DNA of 64,000 bases from Pseudovirgaria hyperparasitica. Lineage: Eukaryota > Ascomycota > Dothideomycetes > Acrospermales > Acrospermaceae. The notes beneath the pieces are model-generated. The model had not been told where the DNA came from, did no database searches, and saw only the letters and a program-made list of their open reading frames with translations. Positions 46,331 through 57,804 of this stretch are shown in pieces. The stretch is taken from positions 375,511 through 439,510 of the forward strand of contig NW_022985553.1 in the NCBI RefSeq assembly GCF_010093815.1. The letters are read 5' to 3'. Every line of letters starts with the position of its first letter. Positions within the stretch are counted from its first letter, which is position 1. The translations under genes and the position numbers were made by a program.

Positions 46331-48977
46331 TCAGTGATGTCGGCCTGTAGCTGTAGCTACAGGAGCTGGTGCCGGAAGTCGTGCAGCGGCAGGGTGATTT
46401 TGCCCAGGTAAAGAGAACTTGGGTGGTGGGATCGAAGCGGGCGGTGGTGGCTTTGGTGGCAGATGGGAAGGTGTGCCCCATTTTGCAATACTACTCTCAT
46501 TCGATGTGAGCGACTGAGCACTATGGTTTGGTCCAGTAGGGACATTGGACGCTTGTGTCATGGACGAGGTTGATGCAGGCTGCGGTAGCATGCTAGGCCG
46601 ACTGCCATTGCTTGGTTTCACCGTGCTAGGAATATTTTGCAGGAAATGCGGTGAAGCGAATGCACTTGACTGCTGAGACTGAGGAGGACTTGGTCGTGCC
46701 ACATGACCTTGTGAAGACATCGCATACGACTGGCTCGGATAGCTATGCATTGCAGGTGGTGTCATCTGAGCGTGCTGAGCTTGCATTGAGAAAGAAGCTC
46801 TGCCCCCAGGGATGAATGCTTGGATCTGAGGGTTGAATTGATTACGGTTGTAGCTGCCAGGGAGCGGGTGCTGATTTTTATTTTGCTTTCCGTTGGCGAG
46901 AGAAGGTGCAGGCAGCTGTCCATACGCATAGTTGCTTTGGTAGCTCGCCTGATTCATGGGAGATCCTTGTGGCTGATATTGGTTCTGGGAGGGCTGATAG
47001 CTTGACTGATGTGGCATTGTCGTCCAGTTCTGGGCCATGGACTGCTGTGGATGATGCTGAAGTGCATGATGAGCTTGATATCCGCCCATAAGGACCGGGC
47101 TAGCTTTCGGCATCTGTGGCGTGATGTTAGGTGCCGACTGAAAGGATTGCATACCCCTTTGGAATTCTGCACTCAGGTCGTAGCCCATCGGTTGACTAAC
47201 ACCATAGTTTAAAGGCTGACCCTGTTGATAGACTTGGCCCTGCCAGACATATGGCTGAGAGGCCTCCTGCTGCATTTGATAGCCATTTTCGTAGGTCATA
47301 GGCTGCTGCACATGTTGGGGCATCATAGAATATTGATGCTGCGGTATACCGTTGGAAGCATATTGTCCGTAAAGTATGCTGCTGCTGTCTGGTTGATAGG
47401 AGGCCGCTGCAGGGTATGCCTGTGGTGGATAGGCATTAAAATGAGCACGTGACTCAAATTCTTCATCGTCATAGTTGCGACTCTTCTTTTTCGTCTTCTT
47501 CCCAGATGCGGAGCTGGAGCGCGAGGTATCATTCTCGTCAGCCTTCACGCCTTCGGCTTGTTCAACAGCATCAGCCGCTTGGCCAAATATGCGCTGTCTC
47601 ACTTCATTATATTTTGCCATTCTGACTTCATGCGACGACGGTTGTTTGCCTTTCCCATCGCTGTCTCCATCGCTTCCCACTGAGGTCGCGTTTGAGGGCC
47701 CATCAGAGTTTGCTGTAGTGTTCGTACCAGACGTTGCTTTTCCGTCTTCACCACGCCGCATTATTTTACGTGTCGGTGCATCAATCGGCGGGGTATTTAC
47801 GACTCCATTGTTGGATGAGAAACTCAATAGAGGCGGTGGAATCCTGCAGTATTCAGTCTTCGAGACCCTTACGCCGGTCATTGACTCGTCAACTGTGTGA
47901 GCAAGAATGTAGTAGTCTGCAAGCTTATGTGCAAGCATCCGATAGAAAGCATTGCAACTCGGTAGAGACAGCTGGCATTCCTTCGGATCCTTGACGAAAT
48001 CGATCAGGTCTTGCTCTAGCTTCAGGACCCAAACGCGATCACGTTGAGATTCTAAAGCTTCCAGAAGCTTTTCGTCTGGTAGTGGACCTGTATGACCGTA
48101 ATCCGCACGCAAGCCGTTATTCAAGGTCATATGTGCAGATACTGACGGCGCAGCCGCGCTGAGAGGGCGACTATTCACAAACTGCGTACCATTAGGCACA
48201 ATTCCAGGAGGCAGTCTTCCTGGTGGTGCTCCACGAAGTGCTGCAGGACCGAGCGTTCCGATTTCGCGCAACTGCTCGCTGAAGGCCCTCGCTGCACCCA
48301 CATCCGACCCCATCCTCGAGTCCGCAGCAGTAGATCCGGGAGGAGAATTGCCATCTTCATCAGCAGCTCTGAGGCTTGCGCTATCATCGGGTCGAAGGGA
48401 CTCTTTTTCATCAAGGGCAAAGGTAGTGCCGGAAGCTACGCTCTTGCCATCCAGGCTTGGCGGTTTTGCTGAATCGCCAGATGATGAAAGTCGAGTAGAG
48501 ACTTCTTCAACAGTCGGCTGTCTGCCGCTCATAGATCTCGCAGGTTGGCTAGGATCGATGCGGCGCTGTACAATGGAGGTGGTGGCAATTGAGTTACCTG
48601 TTGTTGACCATTGCTCGCTATGAAGCTCAAAGTCTTCAGGTTTGGCAAGAATAGTCTGTCGACGTTCGCTTGGGCTCTCGGTCGAGTCTGTTGGATCTAC
48701 TTCATCTTGAGGAGTGGTAGTGACAGCGTGTGTGGCAGAAGAGGAAATCGCGTGTTGAGGGTCAGATGTCGTGGTTGCATTAATTTCTTTTGTGATATGA
48801 GGTTTGTAAGATGACGATGCAACCTACAGCAGGTCAGATCCGGAGAAAAAATCTGCCTGAACGCGGCTCGAGAAAGAAAGCTACGTCAAAGAGATTACAA
48901 CGACACGAACTCACTTTCGCAAAGGAAGGCTTATTGAGAGCCTGTTGCTCGACAGGTGGCGAAGCCATGGAAGCCAT
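46331..48977 (-). CDS. R3H and SUZ domain RNA-binding protein
   Basis: This is a two-exon gene on the minus strand. Exon 1 (48,915-48,977) encodes 21 residues from M-A-S-M-A-S-P-P, a 91-nt intron follows (48,824-48,914), and exon 2 runs 46,331-48,823; the product is 851 residues. The R3H domain (about residues 273-335) has the R-x-x-x-H core in Y-R-M-L-A-H-K-L-A-D-Y-Y-I-L, preceded by L-E-Q-D-L-I-D-F-V. A SUZ-like Arg/Lys patch follows, K-I-M-R-R-G-E-D-G-K. The C-terminal 400 residues are Gln/Pro/Ser/Tyr-rich and likely disordered, as in P-body or stress-granule proteins. The family binds single-stranded nucleic acid, often mRNA. The upstream exon was added because the frame stays open and a GTGAGT/CTGTAG pair fits. 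Confidence 0.87.
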
Positions 48978-49797
48978 GTTGAAATGTAAGTCTCGTGCCT
49001 ATACGAGCGCAACGAAGGATAGTCTACAATAGTCGTTGTGTAATCGTAGAGTGACCTGTCGCAAGAAGGCGCGGCGCGGGCGCAACGAGAGTAAGAAATG
49101 AAGAGTTGGTTGAAGATCGATTCTCAGGAGAGAGGCTGCTCAAGGAAAGCGTCGAGGGCTAGAGCCACAGAGCTGGACATGATTGAACTGACACATAGGC
49201 CGTGGTCGTTGTTGGTGCGACGTTGTGTGCAGAGGTTGAGGGGTCGGTGGACGGGCAGACAGAGAGGGATGGAAAGTTGTGGGAAGGTTCTCAGGGCGCA
49301 GGGCTGACTTTAACAGACGACGAGCCACACGCGCAACCCACACAGCGCGTAGAGTCGATTTAGATGCCAGAAAGGTCAGCTGCAGATAGTTTGTTGGACG
49401 AGAATACTCGGTGTGATGTTACGGACAGAGTCGCCTTAGGAAGTTAAAGCGAGATGGGGGGACAGAGTGAAGATGGAGGACTGGGCCTTCAATCGATGTG
49501 TGGTGCGGTTTGGGATACAGATTTCGATCTGCCCAGCCGGACATTTCGATTGTTCCGAAGTTGAGCCGATGCAGCCTCCCATTGGTCTGCGAAATAGACC
49601 TCTCCGTTCTTCCTTCTGCTGTTCCAGGTTCCAGGTTCTATTAGGGCTAATTCATTCTCTCCAAGTCTGACTCTGACGGTCGGCCCGCAAGGCCTTTGCT
49701 CTGATCAACTGTACGATCTCGCTACTTGTCAACTTACGTCACTTGAAGTCAACTCTGTCATGAGCACGAACTTTTCTACAACACACGCACGGCACTT
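48978..49797. promoter_or_regulatory. Divergent promoter region, R3H gene / zinc-knuckle gene
   Basis: About 820 bp between two divergent start codons. No gene, tRNA or repeat was recognised; the open frames are short. It presumably holds both promoters and 5' leaders. Confidence 0.45.
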
Positions 49798-50748
49798 ATG
49801 AAGCCATATCGTCCTCCAGGCCGCTCGCGTGCTGCCCCCAGCACCCTGTGCCAAAAATGCTTAAAACGAGGCCACTTTAGCTATGAATGTTCTGCAAAGG
49901 CTCAAGAGCGTCCATATGCAGCAAGACCGTCACGAACACAGCAGCTCTTCAATCCGACACTAGTCCCAGAGCTGACCAACGACGTACCGGCTGACCTGCT
50001 ACCAAAGAAAGGTGTGGCTGATGAGCAGCTGGCAAAGAAAGAGTTGGAGCGCACAAGGAAACGATCCAGAGATGAAAGAGAGCGAAGGCACCGCCGCAAA
50101 CGGTCGCGTTCAATGTCCTCGCGCGCTTCGTCTGTCTCGACCATCTCAACAAACCGTTCGCGGTCACCGTCGCCGGAGCATACGTCAAAACGAAAAAGAT
50201 TGTCGGGTACAATGCCCAATGTCCATCTAGGCCGAGATGAACAGATGGGTGGGAAGAGAAGGAGAAGCCCGAGTATTTTATCGTCAGACTCGCAAGTCTC
50301 GCGGGTATCTGACGGCATGAAGGAGGTTCGCAATCACGACCGCAACACCAGAAGGCGACTCAGCTCATACAGTCCGTCACCCAGGGGCCGGCGCAGAAGG
50401 AGGGAGATGATCCACGACGATATGGAGCGTACACCCAGCAGAAGTCGGACACCGCCAAGGAGAAGATCACGCTCGCACTCAACACCACGAGGTCTGCGAG
50501 CACGGAGAAGCCCGTCGTTACGGTCTCGGTCACGCAGTCCCGTCTACGCGAATGGCAGTCGCGGTGGTGACTCTGTACCGGATAGGCCAGCTTTACGCAA
50601 TGGTTTCGACCGACGACCAAGTTCACCTCCTTTACGAAAAGAACGAAGCCTTAGTCCTTTCAGCAAGAGACTGGCCATGACTAGAGCTATGAATTCAGGG
50701 CAGGGAGATAATCGCATGAACCAAGTCCATCCCCCTCCATGGCGCTGA
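49798..50748 (+). CDS. CCHC zinc-knuckle, RS-rich protein (ZCCHC10-like)
   Basis: This is a single-exon gene of 316 residues. One zinc knuckle, C18-x2-C21-x4-H26-x4-C31 (C-Q-K-C-L-K-R-G-H-F-S-Y-E-C), lies near the N-terminus; this form is typical of ZCCHC10-like proteins. A charged helix with K-K-E-L-E-R-T-R-K-R follows, and then about 220 residues rich in Arg-Ser and Ser-Pro dipeptides, resembling SR-type domains. Such proteins are usually nuclear and linked to RNA. The ATG is followed directly by the Arg-rich lead-in and is a natural start. The gene ends with no close neighbour downstream. Confidence 0.85.
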   Translation: MKPYRPPGRSRAAPSTLCQKCLKRGHFSYECSAKAQERPYAARPSRTQQLFNPTLVPELTNDVPADLLPKKGVADEQLAKKELERTRKRSRDERERRHRRKRSRSMSSRASSVSTISTNRSRSPSPEHTSKRKRLSGTMPNVHLGRDEQMGGKRRRSPSILSSDSQVSRVSDGMKEVRNHDRNTRRRLSSYSPSPRGRRRRREMIHDDMERTPSRSRTPPRRRSRSHSTPRGLRARRSPSLRSRSRSPVYANGSRGGDSVPDRPALRNGFDRRPSSPPLRKERSLSPFSKRLAMTRAMNSGQGDNRMNQVHPPPWR

Positions 50749-52439
50749 TACTCACATTGGGCTAGCCCAAATTTGTATCATATGGTTCTTCGTGTATCGC
50801 CACATGAACTTCTCTTCATGAACCACAATCGTATGGAATCTGGAAGACAATTTGCCCACTGATCCCTTTACTCAAATATAGATCAGTTTTCCCGTGTCGT
50901 CATTTCAGGTTGAGAAAAGGACAACATATTTCCTCTAATGGAGTCACTTCCCATAGAACCTGCTCTCATCAGGCCCCGGGACTACCCATCTGAGTCGATT
51001 CGGTACTTTCGCTTATGCTGCAGCGAAGCCATAGAGGCAATATAACCGAGTTAGGCATCTGGGCGCAGGCGTTACGAGCAGAAAAAAGAATTACAATGCG
51101 GCAAATGACAAAATCAAATTTTGCTATAGATTCCACAATCGTATCTGAGTTCTTCTTTTCCCGACGACTCGACGATTGCATCGAGTATCAAATCCTACGC
51201 TAAATTACTCCCTGGATGAGACGAACGAGTTCATAATTGAGGGGGACTAAAACGACTTTTCTGGTGAATCCAAGCGTAGTTTCATCATACCACGCGTGCC
51301 ATGTACCTAGATACCGTCCTTACAGTCTCTATAATCTGGCAGAACGTTTCCTGAAATTGCATCAAAGGCTCAAGTCGTATGAGGGCCCTATACAGAGATA
51401 TTGAATGGCTTCGGCGCGCTTCTTTGAGAAAGCTCTACTTGGGAAGGTTGTCGGTGCGAATGTGTTGCAACATCTGTTCTACGCTACGCGTGTACAGGCT
51501 CGATTGAAAACAATAAGTTACAGTGGTCCTTCTAGGTATATTCTTGGATATTTAATGCTAAGATGCTGGTTCTGCGAAGTTTAAACGTGCACAAAATGCT
51601 GGAAGTGATTCTGGACAAGATATTCAATCAAATTCGAAGAACGAAGCGGATTGACAACTTTTAATGCATGACTGTGAGCAAACATGTCACGATCGACCCT
51701 TGTTCAATTACCCCGACATCTTCATTCGCATCTTTTAGTTTACCCACTAAATACATAAAGATGTGTCCATCCTAAGTCTTACGATTGCAAAAAGGTCATC
51801 AGTAATCAGTCATGGCGAGTGAGGCTAGGAGCAACTTGGCAATCAAAAGCCACAATTGACCGCAGTATTCAGTGAGAGAGCTTAGGACTCGGGCACTGAG
51901 CATGTATGAGTAAAACAGCATGAGCGCTGTAAGTGATATACTGGAAGGGTTCGCTATTATCTGCCATCCATGCAAGCTTTATAGTTCTCCAGACATATCC
52001 TCACCGGTGGTACATTCGTTCGAATGGGATCCTGTGCCAGAGATTACTGGATGAAACCCTATTTCGACGTATATTAGGCGCCGTACCAGAATTCAAGAGT
52101 CCAGGGTGGGTATGCTTGCAGAAGTGACGGCTCTTTTACAGTCACGTATCTATCACTTAGTTGCCCAGAAGGCATTCGCCGATGTAAGAGTGAACGAAGC
52201 TCATATTGTTTCACAGAAGTAAGTGGATTCAAAAAAACAGGTTCGAAAGCTGCGCGGTATACAAGGAGGTGATCCAATTTAGGGAAATAGGTTTCGATCT
52301 TCATTGCTTAAAAATAAACATATCTCATATATATCTGTTACACTTGTTTTACATGGATGTTGTACATCTATAAGAATCGCAGAATCAAAGAAGTTGCAAC
52401 GAACGATGTCTACGGTGCTTAGGTGGTTTCGCCACACAA
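50749..52439. other. Intergenic, 1.7 kb, no gene seen
   Basis: The interval separates two convergent genes. Only short open frames occur, none with recognisable domain or signal peptide. Composition is normal and there is no sign of a transposon or RNA gene that could be recognised by eye. Confidence 0.5.
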
Positions 52440-53099
52440 TTAGTCGCAGAAAACACTTGCGATGGACAGCCCTGCACCGACAACAGCGCCAGGAGTACCA
52501 GCCAGGCCAGCCACAGCAGATCCAATTCCCAGGATATCCGCGCAAACACCCTCCACCGGGTCTTTCTCGACGGCAATTCCCATGACGATGGCATACTCGG
52601 GCTTGTCAAACATGGCGATGGTGACGCTGGAAGGGATGGTCGCAACAGTCTTGCTGCCGCCCGCCGGGCCTTCGCCTGTGACGGTGTTCTTCTTCGTGGC
52701 ACCTTTCAGAGCAGCCCGGAATGCATCGACCATGAGGTTCTCGGCCCAGGTCTCGTAGCCATTCGAGTTGAGGTTGATGGTGATTGTGGCCTTGTCGCCA
52801 TTCTCGAGCACGGTATCAAGCTCGTAATCAGATGGCTTGCACTGTCTGATACCGGTTCCGTAGCAGTTTGCGGCAATTGCGTCCGTCACTTTGTTCAGGT
52901 CGATATCTCCAATCTCGAGGTTGTCGGGCTTGAACGCTACCGTGACTGCCATGTTGCCGCAACTGTTGTCTGCAACGCAGTCGGAGCACCAGGCGCCTGG
53001 TCGATCTGCACACTCGCCCCGGCGTGCGAGAGTGTTTGGAAGAGCCGCTGCGGTACTGAACGCGGCTAGGGAGCTGACAAGGAAGGCTTGAGTGAACAT
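52440..53099 (-). CDS. Small secreted cysteine-containing protein (effector-like)
   Basis: The product is 219 residues. An N-terminal signal peptide is clear: M-F-T-Q-A-F-L-V-S-S-L-A-A-F-S-T-A-A-A, then a likely L-A-R-R processing site. The mature part has eight Cys, four of them clustered near its start (C-A-D-R-P-G-A-W-C-S-D-C and S-C-G), two in N-C-Y-G-T-G-I-R-Q-C and two near the end. The C-terminus is Gly/Ala-rich and hydrophobic (G-I-G-S-A-V-A-G-L-A-G-T). No known enzyme domain was recognised. The start at 53,099 has AAA before ATG; an upstream in-frame ATG at 53,147 would bury the signal peptide. It is a candidate secreted effector or surface protein by size, Cys content and secretion only. 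Confidence 0.8.
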   Translation of the reverse strand: MFTQAFLVSSLAAFSTAAALPNTLARRGECADRPGAWCSDCVADNSCGNMAVTVAFKPDNLEIGDIDLNKVTDAIAANCYGTGIRQCKPSDYELDTVLENGDKATITINLNSNGYETWAENLMVDAFRAALKGATKKNTVTGEGPAGGSKTVATIPSSVTIAMFDKPEYAIVMGIAVEKDPVEGVCADILGIGSAVAGLAGTPGAVVGAGLSIASVFCD

Positions 53100-54986
53100 T
53101 TTGTGCTGATTGATGCTTGGTGGTATGGTGTGAAGAGGGATGTGCAATAAGGTAGTAGAGTTGGTTTATAGTTCGTTCGTTTGTTTGGTTTTGGCTTCGA
53201 AGTGGATAGTTGTGAGTCTGAATGTTCATCTGATGGCAGTCAACGGGTCACTCTTATATACTTCATCAGGCATCTCCCTTTCCCCAGCTGCTCTTTGGCC
53301 TGAGCAAGAGTAAAACTTCCTCATTGCATGAAGAACTCCATCAGCCCGCAACAACCAACATGACGATCAAATTCCTCGTCGATCGCTCGTCATTGAGGTT
53401 GGAGGTATGTGATCTAACGGTTAGAATGGGTCCATAAGAAGAATGCTCGCACGAAATTCCTTTAGTGGGCAAGGTCGCACAACCTGGTCTAACAGGATGG
53501 CCAACCTTACTCTTGACGTACGCAAGAATCACGAAGAGAGCTTGATGAGCTGAGCGTAGCGAGCTTGGCGGCCTGCTCTGATTCAGGTCGTCATGAGTTT
53601 CACGGTTTATCGTCGCGCCTACGAGTCAATATCCAACGGTTGGCGGCTGTGGCTTGGCGGTCCCCTGCATAAATGGACCCCAAATGACGTTCTGCCAAGG
53701 TGTGGTTGGTGCGTTAAGGTTGATCGAACGATCTCGGAATCACTTAGCGAGAGGTCTCCTTAACCGATTGCGTATTAGCTCGATGGTCAAGTGCTCCTTT
53801 TGCCTGGTATATCCACATTATAATGCATCAATTCTATATTTGGCCTTAAGACAGAATTCTTCTTTCGCTGCACTACTATCGCAACATATGCCACCCTTGA
53901 TCACGACGAAACCGTATATTCCTTCAGAGTACCTTCGTGGTTCTGGAGTCTCGAATCCTACATTCGACATAATAGATAGTTCCGAAACAGTACCTAGCTC
54001 CAGCCCTGTTCCAACTCCACTGTCTTATTATGCCAAGCTTCTGCTACTAGCTCAGACCCATCTCTATAGCATTCATCTCACGATGGCCCTGTCAGTGACG
54101 TCAATTCGTTTTCCTCAGGCCAGATTCCTGCAATCGTTGGCTCAGACTGCGTCCTGTATTTTTGCTTGTATAATTAGTCTGAAGGATACCTTTATTAGCA
54201 TATCCGCGCTGATCAAACATAACTAAAAGCATACTATAGTCTTAGACCTTAGCGGTTCAGCTTACGCTCGTTATAGTGTACATGCTTGACATGGACGTGG
54301 CGTTACAGATCTGCAAGGCTTTAGTTTACCTCGCATCTTGGCCTTGCAACAACTTATGATGTTAGCATCAGCAGCGTATTTCAGATTCTTAATCTTCAGT
54401 GGACTCCTTCCGCGCTAAGTCAGATGATCTACTGAATCTGGGTAGTCTTACGGCAGTGATAAGCGGACCCACTCTATCTCTTGAATATATGATCGTCGGC
54501 TAAGTAAAACATAGTCCAAAGTGCAAACCAAACCCTCCCTTTGTTGTTATTATTATCCAAACTGGGGCTATTATTGAATTCTAACAAAAGTTACATTTTT
54601 GGGGGGTCCATGACTCTGAGTGTCTTCTTGATCTTCCGAAGAAGATCAGCCCAATGACCGAGCTGTTATCCAACCTGCCGCATTGACATGGAATTAGCAA
54701 TGTGTTGTGTTATGATGGTGATCATGGTGTTGTATTTCGTCATCATCATGGTTGTGCTGAAAATAGCCACTCACACAATCAAACACGCAATAATGTAACA
54801 GGGAGAGTTGGAGAGTTATGTTTGGCTTCTAGTGAGTTCGAGATATATAATGCGAGTCTTGCTACCCTTAGTTCTGGCTTCATTCAGCTCAACTTCAACA
54901 CTTTCCCAATCAACTTGAATACCCAGTACTCTATCATTCCCACCCGACAAACAACAATACTACAGACCAATCCCAACTTTACCACA
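53100..54986. promoter_or_regulatory. Divergent upstream region of two secreted-protein genes
   Basis: About 1.9 kb lie between two divergently transcribed genes for secreted Cys-rich proteins. Apart from a weak open frame at 53,684-54,226, no feature was recognised. A short inverted repeat, GATCTTC/GAAGATC, lies near 54,630-54,650. Confidence 0.4.
53684..54226 (+). CDS. Hypothetical open frame (weak)
   Basis: From the first ATG at 53,684 the frame is open for 180 codons. The translation has hydrophobic and Ser/Pro-rich patches (S-S-E-T-V-P-S-S-S-P-V-P-T-P) but no recognised domain, no convincing signal peptide and no supporting splice or start context. It may be chance. Confidence 0.2.
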   Translation: MTFCQGVVGALRLIERSRNHLARGLLNRLRISSMVKCSFCLVYPHYNASILYLALRQNSSFAALLSQHMPPLITTKPYIPSEYLRGSGVSNPTFDIIDSSETVPSSSPVPTPLSYYAKLLLLAQTHLYSIHLTMALSVTSIRFPQARFLQSLAQTASCIFACIISLKDTFISISALIKHN

Positions 54987-55519
54987 ATGCACCACATGAA
55001 GTTCCTCTCAGTCGCTGTAGCTGCTCTCATCAGCTCTACCTTCGCTGCGCCAGTAGCCCAGGAAGAAGTCGACCCAGTCGATGCTGCGCCGTTCAAGGGC
55101 GGCCAGTGTGGCGTTCACATCAAGCAAGATCGCCTGGAGAACGGAGTGGACTACTATCCCTACTTCAGGATGACCATGAGAGACGGCAGCGGCGAGGATG
55201 TCGGCGATGACTGCTCTACATACGTCGCCAACGTCGATGATCCAGACTTGGAGAAATACCCGGGCACTCTTACATGCCAACGAGGAGACTTCCCACACGG
55301 CGTTGAGTGTCAAATTGCGAATGACTCTAAGTCTTGTAAGCAGCTGCCTGTATACTCTGTCTTGGGTTTCACTGATCACTCTTAGGGCATTGCACGTACC
55401 CAAGTCCTGAGGGACCATATACTTTTGGCTTCGAAGATGGCAAAGGCCAAGGATGTTCAGTTGGAAAGGTGGACGGAACATCGGGCACTCAAGACTTCGA
55501 CTGTGGTTTCAACTGCTAA
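54987..55519 (+). CDS. Small secreted eight-cysteine protein (effector-like)
   Basis: This is a two-exon gene: exon 1 at 54,987-55,335, a 50-nt intron at 55,336-55,385 (GTAAGC...CTTAG) and exon 2 at 55,386-55,519, giving 160 residues. The signal peptide is M-H-H-M-K-F-L-S-V-A-V-A-A-L-I-S-S-T-F-A-A, followed by an acidic pro-like segment. The mature part has eight Cys, so four disulfides are possible, with the last in D-F-D-C-G-F-N-C at the very C-terminus. Without splicing, the frame stops inside the intron and loses four of the Cys. The joined frame and the Cys-rich tail make the spliced form much more likely. No known fold was recognised. The ATG has ACA at -4 to -2 and A at -1. Confidence 0.82.
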
Positions 55520-56006
55520 ATTACTGTGGTGGACTTTGTATGATTATCTGACTCTTAAGACCTGCTTTTATGTACAATATATAAACGACCGGTGTATGAA
55601 TAGATATATTGTCAATTGCTTATTTTCGAATTCGCAGTCTTTTTAGACATATCATGCCGATACATATGGCTGGCTCCCTCTCGTATCCATGAAGCTGGTT
55701 TCGGACTCGTTATAAGTGCATCGTGCAAAGTCCTGTCACAAGCAGTGATAGAGTCTGTTCTGAGCAGTATACCTCTTGCATCGGATGTTTCACGGGCCTA
55801 CCAGTGTGTTTGTTCACGACCTTATTAGCTAGAAACGAGGACCATGAGTAATGCCACGAGATAATGTCCCTGGTGATTTCTTTATCTCGCAACCTATCCA
55901 CTGGTCTGCACAAAGAACATAACAGACTACCAAGTTGTTCACCATGTAGAGTTGTGTCGTCAACCCTTTTTCCAGACGACAGCTCTGACATCACCTATTT
56001 GAGAGC
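55520..56006. other. Intergenic between convergent genes
   Basis: About 490 bp between the secreted-protein gene and the dehydratase gene, which converge. No gene was recognised. Confidence 0.5.
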
Positions 56007-57194
56007 TCATAATATCCAGGACTCCGGACCAACACTCAACATTCCAGTCTTCGGATGACACCCAATATACTCAAAATCTTGTTGCTCCTGCTGCAACACC
56101 AGAACCTCATTGAACAGCCTCAGGGTATAATCGTTGTCCAATTGCTTTACATACTTAAGAAACCCTCCAAATATCTCCCTGTCAACCAGTTAGCCGATTT
56201 CGTTGCAGATCTCTTTCTCACTCACATATGCGTCGGATGCTCCCGACTCCACTTCTCCAGACTTTCCATACTGTCAAAATATCCCAGTCCAAATGTCTTA
56301 TCCGTCCCCGTAGTCAACTTCTCCGGGTCGAGCACAGTCATCAGCCTGTTTTCAAGACATCCAATCTCACCTCCTTCGTCGCGCAGAAACCACATCCCCT
56401 TCTCGAGCACAGGATGCATAGTCTCGAGATACAGCTTGCGCTCCTCAGGCCTCGTATCTACCCGAACGATCAGCATATCAGGCAAGATTCACACCCCAGC
56501 CTTTCGACTCACCAGACCAATCCTGCCCGGATCGTATCACGCACAGATTTCTCTGGCCCCGGACCCGGACCCGCCTCTCAGCCGTGTCTACATCACCATC
56601 CGCCTCTCCCATATGTCCATCCCCCTTTCGCACCTCCCCTTCCAACGCATCCGTCTGTGCCACGGGCATCCGGTCACGCATACTGCCCCAATACACATGC
56701 TCGCGCATCTCCCCACTCATGTCCTCGCGCATATGCGCCACGCCCTCAGGCACTACGCGGTCCGAAAACACAGTCTCGACACGGTCAATCGGTGGGGTGA
56801 AGACCTCTTTGAACCAGCCGACTGGACCGGGTTGCAGGTCGGCCCACCACGCCTCGAAGCCGCTCGCTGCAGACCATGCAGCGTGCGCGGTGCTGCTGTG
56901 CCAGTATGCGATGACGACGTGGGTTTGATAGCCGAGACTGTCGGTGCTAGAGGCGGTATCCCAATGTTCCGGGGCGGAAGTAAGGGTGGAACGGATGAAT
57001 TTGAGGAGAGGGTGGAGGGAGGAGGCAGGGAGGGATTTTGTTTGGGCGCCGTAAATGGCGATGACGAGATGCTTTGTAGATTGAGGGAAGCGGGCAGTAT
57101 AAGCTGGAACGGGAGGTGTGTAGGATGGTGGAGTGTTGAGGGGTTGGGAGCGTGTGGTGCGGAGATGGGGTGGGATCGCAGCTTCAAGGGACAT
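56007..57194 (-). CDS. Phenylacetaldoxime dehydratase family protein
   Basis: This three-exon gene on the minus strand has exons 56,513-57,194, 56,226-56,457 and 56,007-56,178, with introns of 55 and 47 nt, giving 361 residues. The family converts aldoximes to nitriles using heme. Family markers are the N-terminal I-P-P-H-L-R-T-T-R-S-Q-P-L, Y-W-G-S-M-R-D-R-M-P, N-L-C-V-I-R-S-G-Q-D-W-S, M-W-F-L-R-D-E-G and H-P-T-H-M-E-I-F-G, then F-E-Y-I-G-C-H-P-K-T-G-M-L. The HPTH motif likely holds the heme-ligand His. The following conserved L-x-L-x-H-E-V position appears to read N-E-V here, which might affect catalysis if the alignment is right. Both introns are set by GT-AG sites that restore the family motifs in frame. 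The FAH-family gene lies upstream in the same orientation. Confidence 0.9.
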
Positions 57195-57804
57195 TATGTC
57201 TAGTGAGGTGTTCAGGGTTGTCGAATTACACTGAGGGTGTATCTATGGTGGTTTTGAAGTAAAAGCCTTGCTTTAGGTATACATCTTTCAGCGAGGATTG
57301 AGAAGATATATACGACTCAGATAACCTGCCGATTGCTTCGGAAATGTTCCGCTTGCCAATGCGATAGGCATATTTGTGGAGCTATCGTGAGACTAGACAG
57401 CGGGATTGATGGTTTAGCCAACCTTTCGATTTGTGTTGTGACATGGGGTAACGCCTGTAGTCGAGTTGACAGGTCTTGTTGCCGTAGTGTATGTGCTAAA
57501 GGTAGTGACCTCGGGTACTGATATGGATGTCCTTACAGCCCTCGGGTACCCGTGATTCGCTCGACCTTAGCTTTCAACGGTGGACATGTAGTACACATTC
57601 CCCTGATTCAAGATCCTTCTTGTTGCCAGTCCAGAGTGGTTACTTGTATCGATCTTTTATGGGTTATCAAGAAAATGTGCACTTCCAAACGCACAGGAGA
57701 CATCACTAGCAAGAAAATAAGTGATTCAGTCTGAGGGCAGTCACACACACTATTGTTTAGCAATGGATTAGTGTACCCGCAACCTGGGTGTTATGCTTAG
57801 CTGC
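57195..57804. other. Intergenic between dehydratase and FAH-family genes
   Basis: About 610 bp between two genes on the same strand. No other gene was recognised; it should hold the dehydratase promoter. Confidence 0.5.

Noticed and set aside
54702-54986. Upstream extension of the secreted-protein frame
   Set aside because: It begins at GTG and would place 95 residues ahead of a clear signal peptide; the ATG at 54,987 is better.
56055-57203. A 382-codon plus-strand frame
   Set aside because: It is antisense to the dehydratase exons and introns; the minus strand carries the family motifs.
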